In this document: piece after piece, positions 28,531 through 39,162 of the stretch
Position numbering within the stretch: position 1 is the first letter of the stretch
How the letters are laid out: each line of letters opens with the position of its first letter
Assembly: GCA_025331565.1 (NCBI GenBank)
Contig: JAFREQ010000042.1
Coordinates: 4,246,501 to 4,310,500 of the forward strand
Source: Holacanthus passer
Lineage: Eukaryota; Chordata; Actinopteri; Pomacanthidae
Direction of reading: 5' to 3'
Length of the DNA: 64,000 nt
Notes under the pieces: model-generated
The model's database searches: none
The model's input: only the letters and a program-made list of their open reading frames with translations
Told to the model about the DNA's origin: nothing
Translations under genes and position numbers: made by a program

Positions 28531-31500
28531 TGTGACAAACCTCAAGGTGTCAAACTGTGCATGTAAACCACAGATCCATTAGGGAGATGCTTCATATGCA
28601 CGATACCTTAATCAATCTGCTGTAACGAGCCACAAACAAACCACTCGGACCACTTCAGCTCGTGGCGTGTTTAGTTCAAAACCGAACATTTGCATAAAAT
28701 AAAGAGATTTTTAATAACCATTCCCCGTCTTTTGGAGAACAGCCTCAACATTACTGAGTCGTCTCTGCGTTTCTGCTGCATTTCTGATACAGATGGTGTT
28801 GTCATGGTTTGCCTCCAGCCTCAGAGTGCTGATAAACAGAGAAAACAAAACATCGCTTTTTTAAAATCTGGGAAGCATTACCACCCCCGCAAAACACAGA
28901 AGACGGGCACAGAGAATACAATAGGGGGTATATGGGCTTCAACAGCAATTCTCTCTGCAGACCGGCCACTAATATTGTTCATGGCAACAATTTCTCCAGC
29001 TTCATTTTCAAGCAAACATATTCTCATTTCTCAGCCTCTGCTCTGATGAAGTGCTCATGCAGGGAGAGACTGAAGCGGCCAAGGTAAAGAAAGAATAGGA
29101 GAAACTTCATTGCATCCTCGGGCTGGAAAAATTGCTTTAATATATAGCTGATGATGAAGGCATCAAATTCAATCAGAATCATAGCCATCAAAAATATGTG
29201 AAATAACACGGCGAGCATTTACAAAAGTTGATTGATTTTCCGCTCAAACGGCCACACCTGCCAGAGAGGCTGAGAGAAATAGATTTGAGTCGCCTGCCAC
29301 TCTGTCAACAACAGGCATCCAACACAAAGACTGTTGTCAAGCGCTGACAGTGAAGACTGTTTCCCACTGTTTCTGATTAAGAGACCGAAAGCAATAGATA
29401 AATCATCAGAGTGCTGCTCCAGATCCGCAGCTTCTCAAAGGCCACCCTCAGCCATCTGTTAAAGAAAGACCCCCCCTCCCTCACACAAACACACACTTAA
29501 CGCCCCTCCCGCGTTGCTGCCTGCAGAGCTCCACGGGGCCACAGATGTCATGAAAGGCCACAGGGACTGTAAACAAACCCACTTCCTCCCACCACATCGA
29601 TCAGTTAAAGGCAGACGGTCGACAGCACCAGTGACGAGCCTCTATTCCAATGAGTTTAATCGTCAACCCTGAGTAATGGGGCCGTTCTGTTTAGTGTTTA
29701 AGAACAGAACCAGAGAGACGTGGACTCAGTCTGTCTCCTTCGTCGTGAATCCATCACGCTGTGTCGAGCACGTCCGAGATAATGAGAAACAAAATGAAGG
29801 AGAGTCGTAGAGAAAGCATGCATCACTTCCTACCTCCAGTCGACTGCAGGACTCAGCAGCTGGCGAACCAGTTCGTCCATCACAAGTTCTGCAGGAGACA
29901 ACAGAAGGACGTTTATAATACGATACAATCCATTGGCTCTAATTATAGACGGTGGGCAAAGCCACCAACACACTAACGACAGAGCGACGGCTGCTCCTGT
30001 AAACCTGCTGTATACATCTGCTTGACGGGGAAACATCAAAGATTCAGGAGGTAATTTCAACTCCACCTGTTTCCAACTGACGAGGAAACGTCTCCTTTCT
30101 CATTTACATAGAAATGTTTCTCGAATCACTGTAACTTACACACACATCATCAACTCATTTCTCATCACACAGGCCAAGGCGACGTGTGCAAATCAAGCCA
30201 AGGATATTCACTTTACTCACATTACAGGAAGCAGCAAGTCCTCAGTTGAGAAGCTGAAACTAAAGACTGTTGCTTGGAAAATGACTTTAACAGATTATCA
30301 GAAGAGTTGCTGATTATTTTATCTGCTGATTGGCTAAAAAAAAATCTGTTGCTTGTATTGATTTATTAAATTCGCCGTCTTGATTAATATTTCTGATAAT
30401 AAAAATGACAAGCAACAACCTCAAGCACTGTAATTAATTGTATTTATTATGATGTCTCTCTGTTGGTTACTGCCTCTATGTTTTTGTGCGAACATTGTTT
30501 TGACATCTCTCCTCTGCATTTCCCAGCTGTTCATTCGTGCTAATTATAAAGTTCTCGCAGTCCAAACAATTGCTCGAAGAACTTCCCGCTCCACTCCACA
30601 CATTATTTCTTTCCTACATACTGATTTCTTCATCTTCTACAACCTTGGTGTTTTAAGGGCAAATCATGGAAGACAGTTCAACCAATCTGCCATGAATAAA
30701 CAGTGTTCTCTGTAAACTCAGTGTGAGACATTCCTGCACAGCTCCTGGACTCGAGGACAGTTAATAGTTCAATTACATCCCGGCAGGTTCGCTCTCAGGG
30801 GGAATCAGCTGTTACTAGCTGATGAGTTTTGCTCAACACACCTACCAGAAAACACTCGCCTGCTTGTTAACTGCACTGCTGCAAAGCTCGTGGGCCGATG
30901 ATGAACTACGAGGGCTGAGCTGAGAGGAGACTCCTTTCAGATAGAGACGTTGGAGAACTGCATGAGAGGAAAGATAACGAACATCAGGCGAGGTGGATGA
31001 AAGGGTGAATGTGATTTATTATTCAATTTTCATGGTGGTCGTTATGTTTAAGTGAAACTCCGACAATCCAAATCCAAACTTTGTTGAATACATATATATA
31101 TTTTTAAACACATCTCTCTTCTCGTGCTTAGTAAAACTTCAAAGACATGTACCAGAGCGCTGCACACACACACACACCTAATGATGCAGCGCCGTGATTG
31201 ACAGGAGAGCTCAAACATAAACCAGCTTTCAGCGGCTCTGCGCTGAGGTACCCTGCTTTTATGCTGGATTCTGGATTCAGCTGAAGGAGGGATAATTATC
31301 TCTGCTGGTGGTATGGATCTGCTCCAGCAAAGTGGAACACGCAGGGAAAAGTGGATGTGGGGCATTAATGTTGGAGAGAAGGCAGCAGACTTGTGGTGTA
31401 ACAGAGACGGATCACACTCTGACGTGGTTTCATGTTGGATGAGTTGACACGGTGCACGCAGGGTGAACAGGCTGGTCATACCTGTTCAAAATTGTATTCT

Positions 31501-32896
31501 GTAAATTATTCTGCAGGTGTGTGATGAGAAGCAGCTCGTTCATCTGTGCAGACAAAGAACAAATCACATTCAGGTATTTTTTTATCTATATTTCTAGTGT
31601 CTGTAAAGTGTTTTTTGTTAGGAATTGCATTTTCAACATTTCAAACTGTTGAAGAAAAGGCCCATTTAGTAGCTGCTCTGGAGCTTTCGAAAATGTCACA
31701 AAATCTTCATCAGTTTATGAAAGTCCAGAACAACTAATCTCTCATCTTTCCATGAACATAAATTAACATTGAACCGACAGGAAGTCACAGAAAGTGTTTA
31801 GAAAAACTATTTCATGGCAGGTGAGCAAACTTCATCTGCAGTAGAGGATCATGAAATATGATCAAAAGCTCCTCAACAGCTTTGAAACTCAGAATTCACA
31901 GTTTTTTGTTTAAGGTTAAAAATGTGTAGAATGTTTTTATGGTAGTTTTGAAAAGAAAGAAAATCCTGTGATTTACCAAAACATCTGTGAGTAAATTGAC
32001 TCTGAAAACTGACATTTTAGGATCATATATTCTCTCTATGTTCAATATTAACACACATCAACCTTCCTGTTGTGTTTGAGCCACAGAACCAGTAAAACCA
32101 GCTTTGTCATGTTCCCATTATTTGCCATACAAATATGATTAAACACAGGAATGAGCCCACCTGTCTGACATGGTCATGTCGGGAAGCACAGGTGGAATTA
32201 AACACGTTATTTATGGCTGTATTTAATTCAACTTCAGAACCAAACTGAGACACGTGTTTGCTGCTGGGACACTTCAATGCAATGGAGCCTCATTAGTTGA
32301 TGAGTGACACCTGTGCATTTCATGGTTTGACAAGTCAACAATTTAAAAAAAAAGCCTGACAGAGCAGAAAACACATTTATAACAAAATAAAAGTGAAGTA
32401 ACTGTCAAACATTTAGCATCAGTTTGCTCATTACAATGAAACTTCAACACAGCACAGACACATTCAATATTGACTTTACCTCCTCTCTCATGTGATGAAC
32501 ACACCGCATTAAAGTGGCTGACGTGCGCCACCTAGCGTTAACTGTGCAGACACGTGTGATAGTCGCACTGAAGTTTCTCCACCTTGAAACTTCTTCTTCT
32601 TCTTCTTCTGCTTCTTCAGGTGCATTAGCGCCACCTTCTGACCTGAACTGTGGATATTACTATTATATTCTTCTGTTTTCCAAAACTTTTTCAATGTCGT
32701 AATAATTCTTTCACTTTAAGTTTAATGATGGTCAATTATTTATTTATTTATCTCATCTTTCTTTTTTTTTTTAGCTTTTAACTTTTTCCTTTAGTTTCAT
32801 TCCTCATCTCACTTCTTTTATATTTCTGATTTGACTTTTTATAATTTACCATCATGTTTCCTTTTTTTATTTTTTAGTTTCATCCTTTGTCTGCAG

Positions 32897-33010
32897 GCGC
32901 GCGTCCGTCGTCCACCGCCGCTCACGTCGGCTACTTTGAAGCGCGTTCACGCTCCGGAGCGCGGTCACGCCGCAGATTTGGAGATGTCGGTACCGTCTCC
33001 GCGCGCGACC
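32897..33010. promoter_or_regulatory. CpG-rich block, probable promoter-proximal region
   Basis: CpG dinucleotides are concentrated here (gcgcgcgtccgtcgtcc and onward), while the flanks are T-rich and CpG-poor. It coincides with the start of the exon chain leading to tmem98. I infer a transcription start in or just upstream of it. No TATA box is evident. Confidence 0.4.
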
Positions 33011-34609
33011 GGCGGCGGACTGAAAACTATTTTGTCTCCTAAAAAGAATCAACGTAAAAAAGGACAAAATGTTGAGGTGAGTCACCGGAAATCAGCTGTT
33101 TTTGTTTGTTTGTTTGTTTCATTCAAGTTGAAAGAGTTTGAACTTAACTTTAAAAGTGTTTCGCAAACTTTTGAAAAATGTTTTTATTTCATTGTGATGT
33201 TAAAAGTGTCGATAAACTTTATTATAATTATCACTAGTAGTAATAGTAGTAATAGTAGTAGTTAGTGGTAGTGGTATCATTTGTGTTTCTGTTGATCCAC
33301 TGAGGAGACGACTCACATGGTGAAACTTAAAATTAAGTTTTATTTACTGTCTGTTTTGTTTTTCTCATTTCACAGCAATTCAGTCAGAACAGAAACTTTC
33401 TAATGTTGTTTCTAAAATGTGTCTTTGAGCTCAGATGTGTTATAAACAGAAAGCACACACCCCATTAAACCAACAAAGGAGATTATTATAGTGTCACTTT
33501 GACTTGTTTGCATTGTTTTGTTTGCTTTGTTGTGGTTTATTCTATTTCAGAAACTATCTATATCATGTTATTTGCACTGGTGGGAAAAAGTATGTAAAAG
33601 TATTGTAATATAGAAATACTCTCTATGTCCTGCACTCACAATTTTACTTATGGTAAGTGAAAGTACAGAAGTATAATCTTACTTTATATCATGTTGTCTT
33701 ATCTAGAGGAATGGATTATGTAAACAGATCGTTCAGAGGTTTTATGTCAAATCTGTAGCTGCAATGTAATTTGTAGATTTAAATATAGTGGAGCATATTT
33801 TAAAAGCTAATCATATGTTTTGTATCAAAATGTTGGTGAAAAGTTACTAAAGTTGTCAAATAAATGTTGTACTTAAGTACATAACAAATACTATAAGTAG
33901 TATGGGAAACATTGGTCCTCTATAAAAGCAACTTTTTTCTAGTGCAGACTTTCTTAAAGTTGGGTTTAAATGTCAAAGGGCAAAACTAACTAAGAGGAAT
34001 AACTTTTCAGCATCTGTTGCTCTTTATCATCGCAGGTGACACCGAAGAATGTGGGAGAAACATTGTGAGTGATAACAAAAGTGGAGTTTTTCTTCACCTC
34101 AAAATACCTCCTGTCACTCGGTTTGCGTGTGGTTCGTTTTAGCTCTTCGGACTCGGGCCTGTGAAAAGAAAAGGAGTCAGAAAGCTTTGGGAGACGGGAG
34201 AAAGCTCTGTGCGATACGGCGAGTGTAACCCAAATTAATCTGATTAAAGAATTACAGCATTCCATGGCAGAATCTCACATAATCATCCGGGCAAAAATGC
34301 TGGTTCACAATGTTGTAATGTTGAAAGTTCAGCCTCCCGCTGCTTGTAACAGCACACGCAACTGTCTCTCTGCTAATTACAAATCAATTATACTGTACGG
34401 AGAGATGTCTGAGGAGCCGATGACGGCTTCCCTCCGGAGAGTTTGCACTTGAGTAACGAGGTGGGGCGGGACGGGTTAATGAGTGACCAGAGCGGGCAGA
34501 AGGGCAGCTTTGCACTTTCAGAGAGAGAGACGCTAAATGTGGGAACATGTCACCTAAATTAAACTGCAGACGATCCAAAAATACTGAACTGGACTGAAAG
34601 CAGCAGAAG
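32984..34609 (+). CDS. spliced 65-aa basic protein, unrecognised (or 5' leader of tmem98)
   Basis: Three exon-like blocks join in frame. The first is 32,984-33,076 (starts at ATG, ends GAG|gtgagt, phase 0). The second is 34,036-34,064 (preceded by a pyrimidine-rich tract and cag, followed by gtgagt, phase 2). The third is 34,522-34,597 (preceded by tttcag, stop TGA), and that exon runs on to a gtaag donor at 34,609. The predicted product is 65 aa and highly basic. It starts MSVPSPRATGGG, followed by a lysine-rich LSPKKNQRKKGQ patch near residues 17-28, and ends SKNTELD. I do not recognise a family. The first exon is strikingly CpG-rich against its AT-rich surroundings, as expected of a promoter-proximal exon. 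Because the last donor could splice to the tmem98 leader acceptor at 35,091, these may instead be tmem98 5' UTR exons carrying an upstream ORF. Confidence 0.35.
33234..33275. repeat. (TAG)n-type trinucleotide repeat
   Basis: An imperfect TAG/TAA trinucleotide tract that degenerates into GTG-containing units. It lies in the intron after the CpG-rich exon. Confidence 0.8.
33565..33905. repeat. dispersed AAGTAC-rich element, copy 4
   Basis: Starts cactggtgggaaaaagta and contains the family segments 'gtcaaataaatgttgtac' and 'ttaagtacataac'. It is diverged from the other copies. It lies between the first and second exon-like blocks upstream of tmem98. Confidence 0.5.
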
Positions 34610-35090
34610 GTAAGAGGTCAAAGGTCGAGGTTTGGAGGTTTAGATGTGTGTGTGTGTGTGTCGCTGGAGCTGCTAATCAAAGTGAATCCAAACAGGAAAT
34701 CTTTACACACGTCTTGAAGTTTTTCACTTTGTGGCTGCTTGATAGAATTAATATAATGTTTGTCGTTTGCCCCAGCTGAGCAAAAGGTCTCCGTACAGCA
34801 AACACTCTCATTACGCCGCATGAAGCGCAAACAACGGGCAAGTGCACTTCAGCTCCTTATGTACTCAGATAAAGATCAGTTTTATGTGTGCGTTGTAGGT
34901 GTGCCACATTCAGAAACAGACAAAACACGGCTGATTGTGTTCTCCCCTCCTTTGGCTCAGAGGCGCTTTGTGCTTCAACAAACGTGGAAATCAGGGAAAT
35001 GTCTTGCCGAAGTGCGGCGATAAGGTCACTCTTCTCCGGTTTGATGTCACCAAATCAGACTGAAACCACCAATTATTCTCCCCTCCGCAG

Positions 35091-35199
35091 ATGAGCACCC
35101 GTCCATAATCGAGCTCGGACAATCATCCGACCCTGATTGGACTCTTCTCCTCTCGAAAACGAGTTGCTTCCTGCAGCCGCCGTGGGAGCCGGAGTCTCC
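35091..35199 (+). other. tmem98: tmem98 5' UTR segment of the first coding exon
   Basis: A tract tctcccctccgcag ends at 35,090 and looks like a genuine acceptor, so the exon carrying the tmem98 start codon probably begins at 35,091. One or more non-coding exons would lie upstream, and the 32.9-34.6 kb exon chain is the obvious candidate. The leader contains an ATG at 35,091 that stops after five codons. Confidence 0.5.
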
Positions 35200-37076
35200 A
35201 TGGAGACGGTGGTGATCGTGGCCATCGGGGTGCTGGCCACCATTTTCCTGGCCTCCTTCATCGCCCTGGTGGTGGTGTGCAGACACCGCTACTGCCACCC
35301 TCACGATCTGCTGCACCACTTCGACTCCAAGTCAGTGAAGCAATGCAAAAGTTTTCATTCAGTTTCTTTGAGGAAATTCTAATGTCCCATATGTTGGTTG
35401 GTTCGTACTGTAGCTCACCTGTCACCACATGTTTCTCAGCTCGGCCTGTTTGATACTGTACAAATAGAGCTAGTATTGCAGTATTCCACCTGTTTATGTA
35501 CTTTAAAAAATTACTTGTTGGACATGTGGTGGAGGGAGACCAGGATGGCGTCTTAACCCCGAAGCCACAGTTACTTCATTTATGTACTTTTAAACCTCAG
35601 TTGGACTTAATTAACCTCAACTGTTAATGTCTGTTGGCTGTTTTTCCACCACCTTTTCAACTTATTAGAGCCCTTTACACTTCAGTTAGTTAAGATACAT
35701 GTGTTCAACCATTTCCAGGTAACGAAATAAAAAGTTGCAAATCATCTTAAGTATGAATCTCCACAACCTGAACATGTGCTCAGACACCAGAGAACATCTT
35801 GATACAACAGTCCAACAAGTTACACTATCACTATCATCATGGTGCAAATGAATCAACCCAGACAGTTTAAATGTAATGAAACCTTCGGGGCCCCTGGGGG
35901 TCTGGTTTGGCCCTCCAGCCTTGCTTCCTCTGCTGTCTCTGTCCTGTTTTCCAGACCCACAGTGGATCTGATTGGAGCCATGGAGACCCAGAGCGAGCCG
36001 TCGGAGCTGGAGCTGGACGATGTGGTCATCACCAACCCCCACATCGAGGCCATCCTGGAGAACGAGGACTGGATTGAAGACGCCTCGTACGTCTCATTGG
36101 TTTCATTGTGGCATGAGAGTTTAAGACTGCGAACTGTACTTAGTCTGTGTCACAGATCGAAATTAATTCTGTGAATATTTCTCCAACAGTGGTTTGGTCT
36201 CTCACTGCATCTCAATCCTAAAGGTAACTGAACTTCCTCCTCCTTTAGTCTTTGTTTTTATTCACTGATCGACTCACACGTGATGCTTCCTCCTCAGATC
36301 TGCCACACTTTGACTGAGAAGCTGGTCGCGATGACAATGGGCTCAGGGGCAAAGGTCAAAGCGCCAGCCAGCCTTAGTGACATCATCACCGTGGCCAAAC
36401 GCATCAGCCCGAGGTAACGCACACTGTTCACAACCATTAACACATTATGGACTCGAGCCAAACTGCGTCCTCACATCCTCACTGTCCCGTCCGACAGGGT
36501 GGACGACGTGGTCAGATCCATGTACCCTCCTCTGGATCCCATCCTCCTGGACGCCAGGTAATCACATTTGTTATCCCATCATCTTAAATGGGCTTTTTTT
36601 TATATGAGTTTGATAGCATAATGCAAAGACCTACTCATGATTGATTAGGCTGTGAGAGCTGGAGAGGAGCCACCACTGGATTGATTTATCCACAATCTAA
36701 TAATAATAAAATTGATGCCACCAGGAAAACCTAACATATGCTGTGATTTCCATGTTTCATTCCCAAAAAATTCCAAGCCTGTTTTTGCTTCATTTTTCTC
36801 AAGCTTTCTTTTCAGTGTTTTTCATCCAGCAGCCAAAAAACAGCCTGTTAAAAAATCGATTTCTTCCTCCTCAGGGCCACGGCTCTGCTGCTTTCAGTCA
36901 GCCACCTGGTGCTGGTCACCCGCAACGCCTGTCACATGTCCGGCAGTATGGACTGGATCGACCAGTCGCTCCACGCGGCCGAGGATCACATGGTGGTTTT
37001 GCGGGAGGCGGCGCTGGCCTCTGAACCGGAGCGAAGCATACCTGCGGCTGACGCTCAGAGAGAACAGGCCATCTAG
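35200..37076 (+). CDS. tmem98: transmembrane protein 98 (TMEM98), complete
   Basis: Six coding exons: 35,200-35,330, 35,955-36,086, 36,190-36,223, 36,298-36,413, 36,498-36,557 and 36,875-37,076. Every junction is GT-AG and phases agree. The product is 224 aa against 226 in human, and the similarity I recall is very high across the whole length (for example METVVIVAIGVLATIFLAS at the start and ELELDDVVITNPHIEAILEN in exon 2). There is a single hydrophobic segment at about residues 4-27, followed by a short CRHRYCHPH stretch; the rest is a soluble helical domain. TMEM98 is a single-pass membrane protein. In mammals it binds the membrane-bound transcription factor MYRF and restrains its self-cleavage, and it is linked to eye growth (nanophthalmos). 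The start is the first ATG giving the family N-terminus. Exon 3 is only 34 nt. No damage is seen. Confidence 0.97.
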
Positions 37077-38975
37077 ACGCTCACGCAAACAAACAGCAGC
37101 AGGAGAATTCGTCCATTACATCCTTGAGCTTTCACAATTCTGCACTCACATAGATCATTAACAGGCTCATATTCAGCCAGACGGCACTGAAAAGGCTAAA
37201 CTCATCATCCAGTCTGATTTAATAAGGACGGATGCAGCGACTTCATCTGTCCCTCGTTTTCACATCTCACATACATTTATTCTTTATCACCAGCAAAATG
37301 TGCTACAGCTACATAGAAATATCTGTAAAGAAGATTCACATACAGGTGTCATTATTTTTCTATGTAACCCTGCAGCAGATCTTTGCAGAGGCCATTTAAG
37401 CTGTAAGCCGCCCTCGAGTCAGAGGCCTTTGGAAATTTCTTCTCGAGTGCGCCATCACCCAGCAGTGGGCCTAAATCCAATCTCGCCGGCACCGCACAGT
37501 CACATGGAGGCTTAGCGAGCTTAATCCATTCTGAGGAAAATAACACCCAGTTAGCCAGTAAACCCAAAGGGGCTCCGACTCAGTGGACCAATGGAAGACC
37601 TGCCCGACTTACTTACAATCTGTGGGGTCAGCGTGACTCGAGGAACATCCCTCAGATGCTCTTATGCTGTTAGAAATCACCCGTCTGTGAGTTTCCAGCT
37701 GTAGTTTGAGACTAACAGCTTTTCAGTAAAGTAATGCCCTTTTGGCCCTTTGCTGCAATGCCTTCTGGTTAATTGAGGCTGTTATATGAAAGTCTTTCTG
37801 TCAGTCCACCACTTTGGTCCACACTGAAATTTCAACATTTACCGGATGGATTGTCCCAAACTTTTCCCACACATTCAGGCTTCCCTGAGGATGAATCCTA
37901 AAGACTTTGGTGATCCCCTTAACTTTCCATCTAGCGCCACCAGCAGATTCATATTTGTGGTTTTGAAAAATGTTCATATAGCGGCAGCAAAGTTTAATTT
38001 GCCCCATACTTTGGTTTATGTAATGACAATCGCATCATATTTTGAGGCTCAGAGGCTTCAAGTTCTTCCCTTGTATGAAGTCAGTGCTGGACAGTGAGAG
38101 AAGAAACACTTCTTTAATTCTGACAACAGAATGTTTAAAAAAAGCTATTTGCTACCAAATTCAACTGTATCAGCTGTTTCTATCGACATGTGGCCGAGAA
38201 TATTGCACAAATATCAAAGTAGACCAAGACATTTGAAGCATATCACCACTCACTGTTACTGTTATATCTGAGAGATACTGAGAGATACAGTGTGTGTTTA
38301 TGTGCTGTGGATGTTTTGAACAGCACGTTGACGGAGGTGAAGCAGAATCAGTGTGTTGTTTGGGGCCGGAGGGATGTTTTTGGAGCTTGTCTACCTGCTC
38401 CCTCATGCATAGCTAATAGTGACTAATAAGGCATCACCCACAGCCACAGTGAACACATGGGCTCAGGCTACAACACACATGGCAACAATCCTTTGTAAAC
38501 ACAAGGCAGACAGATGAACACAACATACACGACTGTTAAATACACATCGTAGATTATGGAGTCAAACTCTTAAGGTTTTGGTGACAATCAGAAAGAAAAT
38601 CTGTTAACTGAAATCAAACGTTTGCTGAGATGCAGAGATGTTTTGACGGATCGATGGAGGAGGAAACGTTTAGAAAGTGGTTAGCCTTTTATTTTTTTCT
38701 CTCTCGTTTACATTGTTTATTAGCATCGATCTTGTTTTGTAAGCACTCCTTTTTTTTTTCTCATCCTTATCCCACAGTTTGTTACTGATGTCCTTCCCTC
38801 ACTCCCACACGCCTTTTCTTTTTATCTTTCATTGATTTGTACAGATGAAGTTTTCATAGGAAAAATGTGTTTTTGTTTTTGCTCTGAACAGTAGCTACGG
38901 AGAAATCCATGTCTGATAAAAAGTCCACACACTCGTACTAATTTGACATAAATAAAAGTGAATTTCTTTCTTTGT
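37077..38975 (+). other. tmem98: probable tmem98 3' UTR
   Basis: The first canonical AATAAA on the + strand that I found after the tmem98 stop is at 38,951-38,956, implying a 3' UTR of about 1.9 kb that ends about 100 bases short of the supervillin stop codon on the other strand. No exon of another gene is seen between. Earlier non-canonical signals are possible. Confidence 0.4.
38688..38721 (-). terminator. candidate polyadenylation signals for the supervillin gene
   Basis: On the - strand AATAAA occurs at 38,693-38,688 and at 38,721-38,716, some 350-390 bases past the supervillin stop. If used, the supervillin 3' UTR would overlap the tmem98 3' UTR in antisense. Confidence 0.3.
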
Positions 38976-39072
38976 AATACGTTGCGAGCTGTCCTTTGTC
39001 CTTTGTGCAGCAGCACATCCTGCCCTCTGGGTGGAGGAGGAGCGTCCGTCAGCCTCCACCTGTCTTCACTGT

Positions 39073-39162
39073 CTAGCAAAACAGCCCTTTGCTTTTCTTC
39101 AGATCAATTTGCTTCCAGCTGGGGAGGGAGGCGTATTCATCTCTCTTCATTTCCAAAAGAGT
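39073..39162 (-). other. svil: supervillin last exon: villin-type headpiece C-terminus
   Basis: Acceptor tgtttcag, then an open frame giving MKRDEYASLPSWKQIDLKK and SKGLFC before TAG. It joins in phase 0 to the previous exon, which ends LPEGVDPQHLEVYLSDEDFQ. Together they make the headpiece (LP-W-K-x-x-x-LKK-x-KGLF motif). Human supervillin ends KAKGLF; here one extra cysteine follows. The supervillin headpiece is known not to bind F-actin well, unlike that of villin. Confidence 0.92.

Larger units (their letters stand above)
19461..32830. other. 13-kb non-coding region with simple repeats and candidate conserved elements
   Basis: No exon is supportable. Simple repeats are (CA)n at 22,177-22,210 and 23,442-23,470, poly-T at 26,851-26,873, a 20-bp tandem duplication at 26,636-26,682 and (TTC)n at 32,590-32,617. 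Several stretches (22.0, 23.9-24.2, 28.4-28.6 and 28.7-29.2 kb) are unlike the repeat-rich background and carry many TAAT cores or palindromes, so they are candidates for long-range enhancers. None was aligned. Confidence 0.45.

Noticed and set aside
31048..31479. 143-codon open frame on the - strand
   Set aside because: No recognisable domain, cysteine-rich from a GT repeat, and no exon context.
32831..33265. 144-codon open frame on the + strand through the CpG-rich exon
   Set aside because: Its tail is the intron (poly-Ser from the TAG repeat). Only the part from 32,984 to the donor at 33,076 is plausible as coding.
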